Source of the DNA: Candidatus Epulonipiscium sp.
GTDB lineage: Bacteria; Bacillota_A; Clostridia; Lachnospirales; Cellulosilyticaceae
Direction: 5' to 3'
NCBI GenBank assembly: GCA_012841565.1
Contig: DUUM01000173.1
Span: forward strand, 29,950 to 93,949
Length of the DNA stretch: 64,000 nucleotides
Positions within the stretch are counted from its first letter, which is position 1; every line of letters starts with the position of its first letter. Under the pieces are notes generated by a model that saw only the letters and a program-made list of their open reading frames with translations, was not told the DNA's origin and made no database searches. Of this stretch, positions 25,072 to 34,856 are shown in pieces. The position numbers were made by a program, and so were the translations under genes.

Positions 25072-26253
25072 ATGAGCCAATGTAATAAATTTATTTGTAA
25101 AGTACTAATGATTGGTATGACTATTTTAAGTGTTCCAACCGAGGTATTTGCTGAGACACCTATTAAGGGGTTTCAATCTGAAAGCTATATTTTAATGGAA
25201 GCTAGTTCAGGTAAAATATTACTCGAACATAATTCAAACGAACAACTACCCCCAGCTAGTATTACTAAGGTTATGACAATGCTCCTGATTTATGAAGCGG
25301 TTGAAAGTGGTAAAATTGGGTGGGACGATGAGGTAACCATTAGTGAATATGCATCTCAGATGGGCGGATCTCAAGTCTTTATGGAACCAGGTGAAATACA
25401 AACCGTTCGCGATCTATTAAAGTGCATAGCAATTGCATCAGCTAACGATGCTGCTGTCGCAATGGGTGAGTATATCGCGGGTAGTGAGGATGGTTTTGCA
25501 GACTTAATGAATAAGAAAGCTCAAGAATTAGGTATGAAAAATACAGTGTTTAAGAATCCATGTGGTCTCCATAGAGATGGACATGTCTCCACTGCTAATG
25601 ATATTGCGTTACTATCTAGGGAGCTTATGACAAGATTCCCAGAAATCAGTAAGATTCTTACCATATGGATGGATAGTATCACTCACAAGACTAGGCGGGG
25701 AGAGAGCGAATTTGGGCTTACGAATACCAATAGGTTAGTCAAAGCTTATACGGGTATAACCGGTTTAAAGACAGGCTACACCTCTCAGTCCAAACATTGT
25801 ATAACTGCAACGGCTAATCGTAATAATATGGATTTAATTGCTGTCGTCTTGGCAGCACCTGATTCTAAAGTTAGATTTAGGGAAGCGGCCCAGCTACTAG
25901 ATTATGGCTTTGCTAATTACGTTGTCAAGCAAGGACACAAGGCAGACAATATATTAGGCCAATCTCCTGTCTTTAAAGGAGATAAAGAGCAACTAGAATA
26001 TACCATCAAAGATACCATGAGTATCGTATTACCTAAAGACAAAGCAAATGTGGACATTAGCCATAAGGTTGTGCTTACACCTAATCTAACAGCACCTATC
26101 CGAAAAGGTGACTCAGTGGGCACTATAACTTATCTTATTGGGGAAGAAAAAGTGGGCGAGATGCCACTTGTTGCCGCGTTTGATGTTAACAAAGCAAAAT
26201 ATAACCATATGGTCAAATATATGTTTAGGAGTTTTTTTAAGCTATCATCGTAA
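25072..26253 (+). CDS. D-alanyl-D-alanine carboxypeptidase (PBP5/DacF type)
   Basis: This penicillin-binding protein trims the terminal D-alanine from peptidoglycan pentapeptides outside the membrane. A signal peptide (about residues 1-30, ending VFAET) precedes the S11 peptidase domain with SITK (SxxK) near residue 63, SAND (SxN) near 122 and KTGYT near 235. A C-terminal beta-domain and an amphipathic tail that may anchor it follow. The length is 393 residues. AAGGAGGC precedes the ATG at 25072; an in-frame ATG at 25042 is upstream of that site. A paralogue lies at 27779-28954. Confidence 0.93.
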   Translation: MSQCNKFICKVLMIGMTILSVPTEVFAETPIKGFQSESYILMEASSGKILLEHNSNEQLPPASITKVMTMLLIYEAVESGKIGWDDEVTISEYASQMGGSQVFMEPGEIQTVRDLLKCIAIASANDAAVAMGEYIAGSEDGFADLMNKKAQELGMKNTVFKNPCGLHRDGHVSTANDIALLSRELMTRFPEISKILTIWMDSITHKTRRGESEFGLTNTNRLVKAYTGITGLKTGYTSQSKHCITATANRNNMDLIAVVLAAPDSKVRFREAAQLLDYGFANYVVKQGHKADNILGQSPVFKGDKEQLEYTIKDTMSIVLPKDKANVDISHKVVLTPNLTAPIRKGDSVGTITYLIGEEKVGEMPLVAAFDVNKAKYNHMVKYMFRSFFKLSS

Positions 26254-26264
26254 GATTAAATATT

Positions 26265-26297
26265 AAAGTTCACCTAAAATTTAGGTGAACTTTTTTT
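26265..26297 (+). terminator. Rho-independent terminator
   Basis: AAAGTTCACCTAAA pairs with TTTAGGTGAACTTT and is followed by a T-run, ending the first carboxypeptidase transcript before the scpA promoter. Confidence 0.85.
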
Positions 26298-26303
26298 AAA
26301 TGT

Positions 26304-26331
26304 TTGATATTTTTCAGTTATATAGTAGAAT
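26304..26331 (+). promoter_or_regulatory. promoter for the scpA operon
   Basis: TTGATA (26304-26309), a 16-base spacer and TAGAAT (26326-26331) lie 42 bases before scpA. Confidence 0.55.
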
Positions 26332-26373
26332 AATAAGAAGAGGAAGTTATGAGAAGGCGTGAGGTGCTAAAAT

Positions 26374-27144
26374 ATGAGTATGACAATAAAGGTGGATGCC
26401 TTTGAAGGTCCATTAGATTTACTTTTACACTTAATTGAAAAAAATAAAATGAGTATTTATGATATTCAAATTGCACCTATTACTAATCAGTACATGGCGT
26501 ACATAGACGATTTAAAAAATAGCCAAGAAGTGTCCCTTGAGAGTATGAGTGAATTTATCTTAATGGCAGCCACTTTGCTATATATTAAATCAAAGATGCT
26601 CTTACCTAAGCCAGAAGTAGAGGACCCCGAGGATGATCCAAGGGGTGAACTTGTCGCACGTTTACTAGAATATAAAAAAATGAAGCATATTTCTGAGCAA
26701 CTAAAAGAGCATGAAAAAGATGCAGAAAATATATATTTTAGGAATATGCCTATACAACTAGAGGAATATTCCCCAACTTCAATTCCTATTGAGGATATTT
26801 TAGGGGATGTTACAATGGAGCAGATTTATAGTATTTTTGCAGATATTGTTAAAAGACAAAATTTTGTGGATAGGAATCCTCATGTTATTGATGATCTTAT
26901 TGTTAGAAGAGATGATTATACGATAAAAGAAAAAAGTCGATATATTTTAGATTTAATAGAAATAAATGGGACACTCTTATTTCACGAAATATTTAGTAAG
27001 CATACAACTAAGATGGAAATGATTGTAACATTTATGGCACTTTTAGAACTTGTTCATAAAAGAAAGATAAATATTTATCAAAAAGGTGTACTAGAAGAAA
27101 TTAGGATAAGTGGAGTGGATGGAGATGGAACAGTTGGAGATTAG
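26374..27144 (+). CDS. scpA: segregation and condensation protein A (kleisin)
   Basis: ScpA is the kleisin that bridges SMC heads in the SMC-ScpAB complex, which condenses and separates the chromosome. The N-terminal segment VDAFEGPLDLLLHLIEKNKM is the family signature. The C-terminal winged helix (LHEIFSKHTTKMEMIVTFMA onward) contacts the SMC head. The 256-residue length is normal. Its end overlaps the start of scpB by about 20 bases, the usual arrangement. Confidence 0.95.
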   Translation: MSMTIKVDAFEGPLDLLLHLIEKNKMSIYDIQIAPITNQYMAYIDDLKNSQEVSLESMSEFILMAATLLYIKSKMLLPKPEVEDPEDDPRGELVARLLEYKKMKHISEQLKEHEKDAENIYFRNMPIQLEEYSPTSIPIEDILGDVTMEQIYSIFADIVKRQNFVDRNPHVIDDLIVRRDDYTIKEKSRYILDLIEINGTLLFHEIFSKHTTKMEMIVTFMALLELVHKRKINIYQKGVLEEIRISGVDGDGTVGD

Positions 27145-27721
27145 ATCTACTATAGAAACAGACAGGCCAGAGATAAAATCAATTATTGAATCAATATTGT
27201 TTTTGTCGGGAGAAGCAGTTGAGATTACGCGTTTAGCTGAGACTTTAGAAGTTGAAAATCATGATATTAATGAAGCTGTTAAGCAAATCAATGAAACTTA
27301 CATAGAAAACAACAGTGGATTATTTATTACTCAGCTTGACGACTCTTACCAAATGTGTACAGTACCAGCAAATGCACCTTACATCGAAAGATTTTTACAA
27401 AAGCCAAGTAAAAAAATATTAACCCAACCTATTATTGAGACTTTAGCAATCGTTGCTTACTCACAACCGATCACTAAGGTTCAAATTGCAGACATTAGAG
27501 GTGTGCGCTCAGACCATACGATTAATAAACTTATTGAATTTAATTTAATTTGTGAGGTAGGACGTTTAAATGTTATCGGTAAACCCATACTATTTGGTAC
27601 AACAGGTGAATTTTTAAGGCATTTTGGATTTACCAGTATTGATGAGCTTCCAAAAGTAAAAGAAGACTTAATCGAAAGATTTAAAGAAGAAGTTCAACAA
27701 GAAATTGATTACTATGAATAA
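27125..27721 (+). CDS. scpB: segregation and condensation protein B
   Basis: ScpB dimerises and binds the middle of ScpA in the condensin complex. It has two winged-helix domains, with IESILFLSGEAVEITRLAE near residue 20 and the family motif ETLAIVAYSQPITKVQIADIRGV near 105 (quoted in part). Three starts are possible (GTG 27110, ATG 27119, ATG 27125); GGAG at 27112-27115 best serves the last. The length is about 198 residues. Confidence 0.94.
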   Translation: MEQLEIRSTIETDRPEIKSIIESILFLSGEAVEITRLAETLEVENHDINEAVKQINETYIENNSGLFITQLDDSYQMCTVPANAPYIERFLQKPSKKILTQPIIETLAIVAYSQPITKVQIADIRGVRSDHTINKLIEFNLICEVGRLNVIGKPILFGTTGEFLRHFGFTSIDELPKVKEDLIERFKEEVQQEIDYYE

Positions 27722-27778
27722 ATAAAGCGTATGAGTGGGAAAATAAAACAAAATACAAAAAGAAGGGAATCTTAACTT

Positions 27779-28954
27779 ATGATCATAAGGAAAAAGATTG
27801 TATTTTGTTGGCTCACTACATTTTTAGCTACATCCATAATAAAAACCCCTGCAAATATATTTGCAGAACCCACTAATGTTAATGCAAAGGGGGCTGTATT
27901 GGTAGAAGAAAGTAGTATGCGTATATTATGGGAGAAAGATTCAGATATCCCGCTTCCTATGGCGAGTACTACTAAGATTATGACCTGCATTCTTGCTTTA
28001 GAACAAGGTGATTTGAAAGATGTTGTAACAGCTAGCAAAAGGGCAGCAGCAGCACCCAAGGTGAAAATGTATCTAAAGCCAGGTGAAAAACAAACCCTTG
28101 GGGATCTTTTGCATGCCCTTATGCTCCAATCCTCTAATGATGCCGCTATTGCTATTGCCGAACACATAGGCGGAAGTGTTGAAGAATTTTGTGAACTTAT
28201 GACTCAAAGAGCCAAGGAACTTGGCACTCATTCTACTTGTTTTAAAACACCTAATGGACTTGATTTACCAGGTCATATGGCTAGCCCATATGATTTAGCC
28301 ATTATTACAAAACATGCTTACCAAAACCCAGAATTTCTTAAAATTATAAATACGCCTTCACTAACCATACCAAGCGCTCCTTTAAAGGGTAGCCAACCCC
28401 ATCATTTACAAAACAAAAATAGGTTTTTAAATAGCTATGAAGGGGCTAATGGGGTTAAAACTGGATTTACGGGTCTGGCAGGCCACTGTTTTGTAGGTGG
28501 CGCAAAACGAAATGATATGCAACTATTTGCGGTTGTACTAGGTTCGGGGTGGGGACCTGGAGGTAGTAGTAAAAAATATACAGATACCATAAAACTCTTT
28601 GAGTATGGATTTAGTAATTATAAAATGATACCTATTAAAAAAGCTATGGATGCAATCGGGACCGTACCTATTATAAAAGGAGAAGAAGCGTTCGTAACTA
28701 TTGCATACGGTAACTCATTAGAGGTTCCATTAACCCAGGAAGAAGAGAAACAGATTTTTATAACTTTAGAAATTCCAGAAGGAATAACTGCGCCAATTCG
28801 CTCCCTTGAGCCTATTGGAATAGCAAAGGTTTATATTGGTGAATCTTTAGTAGGCACCTTGCCTGTTATAACAACTTCAAGTGCTGAGAAAAAAACCATA
28901 AGTCGTTCTTTGAAGAAGGTTATTTTCCAGTGGACAAATTTATTGCATAACTGA
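27779..28954 (+). CDS. D-alanyl-D-alanine carboxypeptidase, second copy
   Basis: This is a second S11 peptidase of 391 residues: a signal peptide up to about residue 30, STTK (SxxK) near residue 62, SSND (SxN) near 119 and KTGFT near 228. It follows scpB by 57 bases and precedes rluB, so it lies in the scpAB-dac-rluB block common in Clostridia. Its position suggests a DacF-like role, possibly in spore cortex synthesis, but the sequence does not settle that. Confidence 0.92.
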   Translation: MIIRKKIVFCWLTTFLATSIIKTPANIFAEPTNVNAKGAVLVEESSMRILWEKDSDIPLPMASTTKIMTCILALEQGDLKDVVTASKRAAAAPKVKMYLKPGEKQTLGDLLHALMLQSSNDAAIAIAEHIGGSVEEFCELMTQRAKELGTHSTCFKTPNGLDLPGHMASPYDLAIITKHAYQNPEFLKIINTPSLTIPSAPLKGSQPHHLQNKNRFLNSYEGANGVKTGFTGLAGHCFVGGAKRNDMQLFAVVLGSGWGPGGSSKKYTDTIKLFEYGFSNYKMIPIKKAMDAIGTVPIIKGEEAFVTIAYGNSLEVPLTQEEEKQIFITLEIPEGITAPIRSLEPIGIAKVYIGESLVGTLPVITTSSAEKKTISRSLKKVIFQWTNLLHN

Positions 28955-28976
28955 TTGATGAATAGGGGGATTTGTA

Positions 28977-29684
28977 TTGAGACTACAGAAGTTTTTAGCT
29001 CAAGCCGGAGTGGCTTCAAGAAGAAAATCCGAAGAGCTAATTTTAAATGGGAGTGTTAAGGTTAATAATATAACAATTACAGAACTTGGGACTAAAATAG
29101 ATCCGGATACAGATATTGTCATGTATAAAGATCAAATAGTCAAAGGAGAAGAGAAGCAGGTTTATTATATGCTCAATAAGCCTGTTGGATATGTAACTAC
29201 TGTAAAAGATGAAAAAGATAGAAAGACTGTTTTAGATTTATTGCATTTAGTTCCTGAGCGAATTTATCCTGTAGGCAGGCTGGATTGTGATACATCGGGC
29301 CTGCTTTTACTGACTAATGATGGGGACCTTACTTATTTAATAACCCATCCCAAACATGAAATAGAAAAAACCTATATTGCAACTGTAAGAGGAATCCCAA
29401 ATAATGTTCAGTTAGACCATTTTAGAGAGGGCTTAATCATAGACAACTGGAAAACAGCAACAGCTAAAATTAGCATCTTAAATACAAATAATAACTCTGC
29501 CACCTTATCCATAACGATTAGAGAAGGTCGCAATCGTCAGGTTAGAAAGATGTGCGCCGCTATTGGGACGCCTGTTATTAGTCTAAGACGAGTCTGCGTA
29601 GGAACCATTACCCTAGGAGAATTAGACAGTGGTAAATACCGTCCCCTTACTGAAAAAGAAATCAATTATCTGAAGAATTTGTAA
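28977..29684 (+). CDS. rluB: large-subunit-type rRNA pseudouridine synthase
   Basis: This RsuA/RluB-family enzyme isomerises a uridine in rRNA. An S4-type RNA-binding domain (RLQKFLAQAGVASRRKSEE) occupies about residues 1-60, and the catalytic aspartate lies in GRLDCDTSGLLLLTNDG near 103. The conserved GRNRQVRKM is near 182. The TTG at 28977, 6 bases after AGGGGGA, is the start. The length is 235 residues. RluB (23S) and RsuA (16S) are close; the scpAB neighbourhood favours RluB. Confidence 0.92.
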   Translation: MRLQKFLAQAGVASRRKSEELILNGSVKVNNITITELGTKIDPDTDIVMYKDQIVKGEEKQVYYMLNKPVGYVTTVKDEKDRKTVLDLLHLVPERIYPVGRLDCDTSGLLLLTNDGDLTYLITHPKHEIEKTYIATVRGIPNNVQLDHFREGLIIDNWKTATAKISILNTNNNSATLSITIREGRNRQVRKMCAAIGTPVISLRRVCVGTITLGELDSGKYRPLTEKEINYLKNL

Positions 29685-29715
29685 AAAATCACATTATTAA
29701 CTTACGTATAATCCA

Positions 29716-29744
29716 TTGCACCTGTATAGATTATGAAGTATACT
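29716..29744 (+). promoter_or_regulatory. sigma-A promoter for the decarboxylase operon
   Basis: TTGCAC (29716-29721), a 17-base spacer and TATACT (29739-29744) lie about 90 bases before the first gene. The leader between shows no clear riboswitch. Confidence 0.65.
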
Positions 29745-29831
29745 ATAGAAGGAGATATTTTGACTTTATGATGTGTTTATAACATTTACATAAGGTTAAT
29801 TTAATATTATTAAAGAATTGGAGGATTACAG

Positions 29832-31361
29832 ATGAGTATTTTGGACAAAAATTCACAGTTAGAGACTCGTCGCAAGGAGATCCAACTTGGTGGGGGAGCA
29901 GCAGCAATGGACAAGCTTACAGCTGCAGATAAACTTACCCCAAGAGAAAGGATTAATAGCCTATTAGATTTAAACAGTTTTGTTGAGGTTGGTGCATTTA
30001 TTACACACCGTAACACACAGTTTAACATGGGCTCACAAGCAACACCTGCTGATGGCGTTGTGACAGGGTATGGAACAATGGATGGTAGATTAGTTTATGT
30101 ATACAGCCAAGACCCAACCGTAATGGGTGGATCACTAGGTGAAATGCATGCTAAAAAAATTGCAAGAGTATACGATGATGCAATGAAGATGGGGGCACCT
30201 ATTATTGGGTTCCTTGATTCAGCGGGTATTCGTTTACAAGAAAGTATTGATGCATTAGAGGGCTACGGTGTAATATTCCAAAAGCAATCCTTAGCATCAG
30301 GCGTTATACCACAAATAACAGTTATTAGTGGTGATTGTGCTGGTGGTGCTGGTAGCATACCAGGACTCAGTGACTTTACATTTATGGCTTCCAAAAATGC
30401 TAGATTATTCTTAAATAGCCCTAACACTTTTGAAGAGACAAATGTAACTTTTGATAATATCGCAAGTGCAAAAGTTCATACAACACAAACAGGACTGGCT
30501 CATTTTGCATATGAAACAGAAGCACAATGTATTGATATGGTAAAGCAACTTCTAGCTTATTTACCATCTAACAATCTAGAAGATGCGCCAATATATGCAA
30601 CTGTTGATGATCTTAACCGTGTAGACCCAGGATTAAACACAATTGTTCCAGAGGATGTTACTTTAAATATTCAAGCGATTATTCAATCTCTTGCAGATAG
30701 TGGGCAATTCTTTGAAATTCAAAAACAATTTGCACCTAATATCAAAGTAGGATTTATTAGGTTAAACGGAGCAACAGTAGGACTTGTGGCTAACGAAGCT
30801 GATTACAAAGAAGGAAAGCTCGATATTGACGCTATGAATAAAGTATCTCGTTTTGTAAGTTTCTGTGATGGGTTTAACATTGCAATCCTAACACTTACAG
30901 ATGTTGATGGCTTTGTATCAGGTGTTGAAGGCGAAACATCTGGAATATTAAGAGCTAGTGCACAAATGATTAATGCATTTGCAAGAGCAACTGTTCCAAA
31001 AGTCAACGTACTCCTTAGAAAAGCATATGGAAGTGCTTATGTTGCAATGAATAGCAAGCATATTGGTGCTGATTATGTATATGCATGGCCAACAGCTTCT
31101 ATTGGTATTATGCCAGCAGAAAGTGCTGTTCATATTATGTACGGAGACGATATTCTTAAATCTAAAAACCAACCAGCGCTCATGCAAGAAAAAGTTAGTG
31201 AATTTGAAGAAATGCAATCGAGTCCTTATGCAGTAGCTGCTAAAGGATATATTGATGATATTATAGAACCAGCAACGACACGCAAACATATCATTGCTGC
31301 TTTTGAAGTGTTAGCTAGCAAAAGTGAATATAAACCAGCAAAAAAACATCCAACATTATAA
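29832..31361 (+). CDS. mmdA: acyl-CoA carboxyltransferase (12S / methylmalonyl-CoA decarboxylase alpha type)
   Basis: This enzyme moves a carboxyl group between an acyl-CoA (methylmalonyl-CoA/propionyl-CoA is typical) and carrier-bound biotin. The 509-residue crotonase-like protein has both halves of the carboxyltransferase fold, with KLTPRERINSLLD near residue 35 and the oxyanion-hole segments SGDCAGGAGSIPG near 170 and DVDGFVSGVEGE near 360. It is the 12S subunit in the scheme of Propionibacterium transcarboxylase and MmdA in Na+-pumping methylmalonyl-CoA decarboxylase. It heads an operon with a gamma/delta subunit, biotin carrier, Na+ pump and a second carboxyltransferase. Confidence 0.9.
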   Translation: MSILDKNSQLETRRKEIQLGGGAAAMDKLTAADKLTPRERINSLLDLNSFVEVGAFITHRNTQFNMGSQATPADGVVTGYGTMDGRLVYVYSQDPTVMGGSLGEMHAKKIARVYDDAMKMGAPIIGFLDSAGIRLQESIDALEGYGVIFQKQSLASGVIPQITVISGDCAGGAGSIPGLSDFTFMASKNARLFLNSPNTFEETNVTFDNIASAKVHTTQTGLAHFAYETEAQCIDMVKQLLAYLPSNNLEDAPIYATVDDLNRVDPGLNTIVPEDVTLNIQAIIQSLADSGQFFEIQKQFAPNIKVGFIRLNGATVGLVANEADYKEGKLDIDAMNKVSRFVSFCDGFNIAILTLTDVDGFVSGVEGETSGILRASAQMINAFARATVPKVNVLLRKAYGSAYVAMNSKHIGADYVYAWPTASIGIMPAESAVHIMYGDDILKSKNQPALMQEKVSEFEEMQSSPYAVAAKGYIDDIIEPATTRKHIIAAFEVLASKSEYKPAKKHPTL

Positions 31362-31376
31362 GGGTGAGGTGAAAAA

Positions 31377-31763
31377 ATGAATTTATTACAAAACATATCA
31401 GTAGTTGGTGCTCAAAAAGTTGGACTCGTTGAAGGATTATCAACTTTTATTGTTGGCATTAGCGTTGTGTTTTTAGCATTAATATTACTTGTCATTTTAC
31501 TTGAAATCTCAGGGAAAATATTTGCTAATATAGATAAAAAAGCGGCTGCTGAAAAAGCCAGTGCGCAAGTACTAGCACCAGTAGTAGTTGAACCTACCAT
31601 TGTAGAAACGACAGAAGTAGACGATTTAGAACTTATTGCCGTAATTACTGCAACTATTGCAGCAACTATGGGAACATCAGTTGAAGGCCTTCAAGTACGT
31701 TCACTTAGAAAAACAAACAATGTTTGGGGAATGTCTGGTCGTAGCGAGCAGTTATATAACTAA
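31377..31763 (+). CDS. Na+-pump decarboxylase gamma/delta subunit (OadG family)
   Basis: This small membrane protein of 128 residues has one N-terminal helix (FIVGISVVFLALILLVILLE, near residues 25-45), an Ala/Val/Pro/Glu-rich linker, and a short C-terminal segment with VITATIAATMGTS and WGMSGRSEQL. The layout is that of OadG/MmdD, which tether and assemble the carboxyltransferase onto the membrane pump. It lies 15 bases after mmdA. Confidence 0.85.
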   Translation: MNLLQNISVVGAQKVGLVEGLSTFIVGISVVFLALILLVILLEISGKIFANIDKKAAAEKASAQVLAPVVVEPTIVETTEVDDLELIAVITATIAATMGTSVEGLQVRSLRKTNNVWGMSGRSEQLYN

Positions 31764-31815
31764 AATCTAATTAAACGTGGAACTTAACAACACGTACTGA
31801 AAGGAAGTATATATC

Positions 31816-32190
31816 ATGAAAAAATTCCAAGTAACTGTAAATGGAAATTCATATGAAGTTGAAGTAGAAGAATTAGCAGCAGGTGTATCTGCTAGCCCTG
31901 TTATGGCAGCAGCACCAGTAGCGCCTACTGCTACAGCAGCGCCAGCTAAAAAAGTGGCAGCAGCCGTTCCAGCAGGAGCAAACAAAGTTTCAGCTCCAAT
32001 GCCTGGTAAAATTGTAAGTGTAGCCGTAACAGTAGGCCAAGCAGTTAAAGAAGGAGACCTTGTTTGTATTTTAGAAGCAATGAAAATGGAAAATGAAGTT
32101 TTCGCATCCGCAGCTGGAACAATAGCTTCAGTTAACACAAGTGCAGGAGATGTGGTTGAAACTGGTGATGTGATTGTTACTATTAACTAA
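31816..32190 (+). CDS. mmdC: biotin carboxyl carrier protein
   Basis: This 124-residue carrier shuttles CO2 on biotin between the carboxyltransferases and the membrane decarboxylase. The biotin-accepting lysine is Lys90 in EAMKMENEV. Residues about 25-58 form an Ala/Pro-rich flexible hinge, as in the 1.3S subunit of transcarboxylase. It is the only biotin domain in the cluster; the OadA-type protein downstream lacks one. Confidence 0.94.
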   Translation: MKKFQVTVNGNSYEVEVEELAAGVSASPVMAAAPVAPTATAAPAKKVAAAVPAGANKVSAPMPGKIVSVAVTVGQAVKEGDLVCILEAMKMENEVFASAAGTIASVNTSAGDVVETGDVIVTIN

Positions 32191-32227
32191 TTCCCATTTA
32201 AAAAACATAAGAAGGGGGAACTTCTAA

Positions 32228-33385
32228 ATGAATTTCTTTGAGACGTTTACAAAGTCAGTAACTGGCTTTATTCAGCAATCAGGATTTGCATCGCTGACAT
32301 GGGCTTACCTAATTATGATTGCCGTAGCATGTGTGCTTTTATACTTAGCAATTGTTAAAGATTTTGAACCATTATTATTAGTGCCTATAGCATTTGGTAT
32401 GTTACTTGTTAACTTGCCGGCTGCAGGCCTTATGAATGGTCCACTATCGGCAAATGAGCCTGGTGGATTACTATACTATTTATCCCTAGGTAAAGAACTT
32501 GGAATATATCCACCATTAATATTTGTAGGTATAGGTGCTATGACAGACTTTGGCCCACTTATTGCAAACCCTAAAAGTTTACTTTTAGGGGGGGCAGCCC
32601 AGTTTGGTATTTTCTTTGCTTATTTAGGATCATTAGCCCTTGGTTTTACAGGTCCTGAAGCAGCATCCATTGGTATTATCGGTGGCGCAGATGGCCCAAC
32701 AGCTATTTACTTAACTGTTAAGCTTGCACCACACTTGTTAGGACCTATTGCAGTAGCAGCCTATTCATATATGGCCCTAGTGCCGATTATTCAGCCGCCT
32801 ATTATGAGACTCTTAACAACTAAAGAACAACGTTTGGTGAAAATGGATCAATTACGTCCTGTTTCACGTACTGAAAAAATATTATTTCCAATTGTAGTTA
32901 CAATTTTAGTAAGTTTATTACTCCCATCAGCAGCCGCTTTAGTTGGTATGCTAATGTTTGGTAACTTACTTAAAGAAGCAGGGTCTACAAGCAGACTTGC
33001 AGAAGTTGCTTCTAATGGCCTTATGTCAGTTATAACAATTTTATTAGGTGTCTCAGTAGGGGCAGCTACCAATGCAGAGAGTTTCTTAAATACTCAAACA
33101 TTAAAAATTGTAGTTCTAGGACTTACAGCATTTTGCATTGGTACAGCTTCTGGCGTATTAATGGGTGTTATAATGTACCATGTTTCAGGTAAAAAGGTAA
33201 ACCCTTTAATAGGATCAGCCGGTGTATCAGCAGTTCCTATGGCAGCTCGTGTCGCTCAAAAAGTTGGACAACAAGAGTCACCATCAAACTTTTTGCTTAT
33301 GCATGCAATGGGACCTAACGTAGCAGGGGTAATTGGCTCTGCAATTGCAGCGGGCGTACTGTTATCTATATACGGAGGAAAATAA
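32228..33385 (+). CDS. mmdB: Na+-translocating decarboxylase beta subunit
   Basis: This integral membrane protein of 385 residues decarboxylates carboxybiotin and pumps Na+ outward (OadB/MmdB/GcdB family). The conserved re-entrant segment with the Na+/proton aspartate is [15 protein letters not shown] near residue 155, and a second conserved patch is [14 protein letters not shown] near 278. About nine helices are predicted from hydrophobicity. The sequence does not say which acyl substrate is used. Confidence 0.93.
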   Translation: MNFFETFTKSVTGFIQQSGFASLTWAYLIMIAVACVLLYLAIVKDFEPLLLVPIAFGMLLVNLPAAGLMNGPLSANEPGGLLYYLSLGKELGIYPPLIFVGIGAMTDFGPLIANPKSLLLGGAAQFGIFFAYLGSLALGFTGPEAASIGIIGGADGPTAIYLTVKLAPHLLGPIAVAAYSYMALVPIIQPPIMRLLTTKEQRLVKMDQLRPVSRTEKILFPIVVTILVSLLLPSAAALVGMLMFGNLLKEAGSTSRLAEVASNGLMSVITILLGVSVGAATNAESFLNTQTLKIVVLGLTAFCIGTASGVLMGVIMYHVSGKKVNPLIGSAGVSAVPMAARVAQKVGQQESPSNFLLMHAMGPNVAGVIGSAIAAGVLLSIYGGK

Positions 33386-33398
33386 AGGAGGATATTAA

Positions 33399-34814
33399 AT
33401 GTCTAAAATAATAATACCTAAGCCGGTAAAAATTGTAGACACCACTTTACGTGATGCTCATCAATCTTTACTTGCAACCAGAATGACAACTGAGTTTATG
33501 CTTCCTATAGCAGCTCAAATAGATGAAGTTGGGTTTCATGCCCTTGAAATGTGGGGAGGAGCAACATTTGACTCTTCTATCCGTTTCTTAAAAGAAGACC
33601 CTTGGGAAAGACTAAGAAAGATTCGTGACGTTGTTAAAAATACAAAATTACAAATGTTGTTCCGTGGACAAAACATATTAGGGTATCGTCCATATGCTGA
33701 TGACGTTGTAGAGTATTTTGTACAAAAAAGCGTTGCTAATGGTATTGATATTATTCGTATCTTTGATGCCCTTAATGACCTACGTAACCTTGAAACATCT
33801 GTTAAAGCAGCAAATAAAGAAAAAGGCCATGCACAAGTTGCTATCTCATATACACTTAGTGAAGTACACACATTAGAGTACTGGATGGACCTTGCAAAGA
33901 GAATTGAAGATATGGGCGCAGATTCAATTTGTATTAAAGATATGGCTGGGCTTTTAGTTCCTTATGAAGCAGATCGTTTAGTATCAGCTTTAAAACAAGC
34001 AACTGATCTTCCAATAGAGCTTCACTCTCACTACACAAGTGGTGTAGCTGGAATGTCCTATCTGAAAGCAGTAGAAGCTGGATGTGATATTATTGATACA
34101 GCAATATCACCATTATCAATGGGTACAAGTCAGCCAGCTACAGAAGTTATGGTTGAAACCTTTAAAGGAACACCATATGATACAGGCCTTGACCAAGTAA
34201 AACTAAGTAAGATTGCAGAGTACTTCCGTCCTCTTAGACACGAAGCACTTCAAAGCGGTCTTTTAAATACAAAAGCACTAGAAGTAGATATTAACTCTTT
34301 ACTTTACCAAGTACCAGGTGGTATGTTATCCAACCTTGTTTCCCAGTTAAAAGATCAAGGTGCAGAAGACAGATACTACGAAGTGCTCCAAGAAATACCA
34401 AAAGTAAGAGCAGATTTCGGATATATTCCTCTTGTAACACCTACAAGCCAAATTGTAGGAACCCAAGCGGTTCTTAACGTATTGGCAGGAGAAAGATACA
34501 AGATGGCATCTAAAGAATCTAAGGCGATTGTTCGCGGGGAATATGGCCGTACACCTGTAGAGATTAGTCCTGAAATTGTTGAGAAACTTATTGGTAACGA
34601 AAAAAGAATTACTGGTAGATTTGCAGACACACTTAAACCAGAGCTTGCAACTTTAGAAGCTGAAATGGCAATGTACAAAGAACAAGACGAAGACGTGCTA
34701 TCTTACGCATTATTCCCACAAGTAGCTGTAGAATTCTTCAAACACCGTCTTGCTCAAAAAACAAAGATTGATCCAGCAGTAGCAAATACAAATAATAAAA
34801 CTTATCCTGCATAA
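33399..34814 (+). CDS. oadA: oxaloacetate/pyruvate carboxyltransferase (5S / OadA type, no biotin domain)
   Basis: This is a carboxyltransferase of the pyruvate carboxylase/oxaloacetate decarboxylase/transcarboxylase 5S family. Metal and catalytic residues are visible: DTTLRDAHQS near residue 14, the carbamylated lysine in CIKDMAG near 178 and the HSHYTSG pair near 208. It ends at 471 residues after the conserved C-terminal helical part, without the biotinyl domain found in Klebsiella OadA. It must therefore use the separate carrier at 31816-32190. A strong terminator follows at once. With the 12S-type enzyme upstream it could complete a transcarboxylase. Confidence 0.92.
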   Translation: MSKIIIPKPVKIVDTTLRDAHQSLLATRMTTEFMLPIAAQIDEVGFHALEMWGGATFDSSIRFLKEDPWERLRKIRDVVKNTKLQMLFRGQNILGYRPYADDVVEYFVQKSVANGIDIIRIFDALNDLRNLETSVKAANKEKGHAQVAISYTLSEVHTLEYWMDLAKRIEDMGADSICIKDMAGLLVPYEADRLVSALKQATDLPIELHSHYTSGVAGMSYLKAVEAGCDIIDTAISPLSMGTSQPATEVMVETFKGTPYDTGLDQVKLSKIAEYFRPLRHEALQSGLLNTKALEVDINSLLYQVPGGMLSNLVSQLKDQGAEDRYYEVLQEIPKVRADFGYIPLVTPTSQIVGTQAVLNVLAGERYKMASKESKAIVRGEYGRTPVEISPEIVEKLIGNEKRITGRFADTLKPELATLEAEMAMYKEQDEDVLSYALFPQVAVEFFKHRLAQKTKIDPAVANTNNKTYPA

Positions 34815-34827
34815 GTTTTAGACCAAG

Positions 34828-34856
34828 GACGATGTGCTTAGCACATCGTCTTTTTT
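34828..34856 (+). terminator. Rho-independent terminator of the decarboxylase operon
   Basis: GACGATGTGC-TTA-GCACATCGTC followed by six T. Confidence 0.93.
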
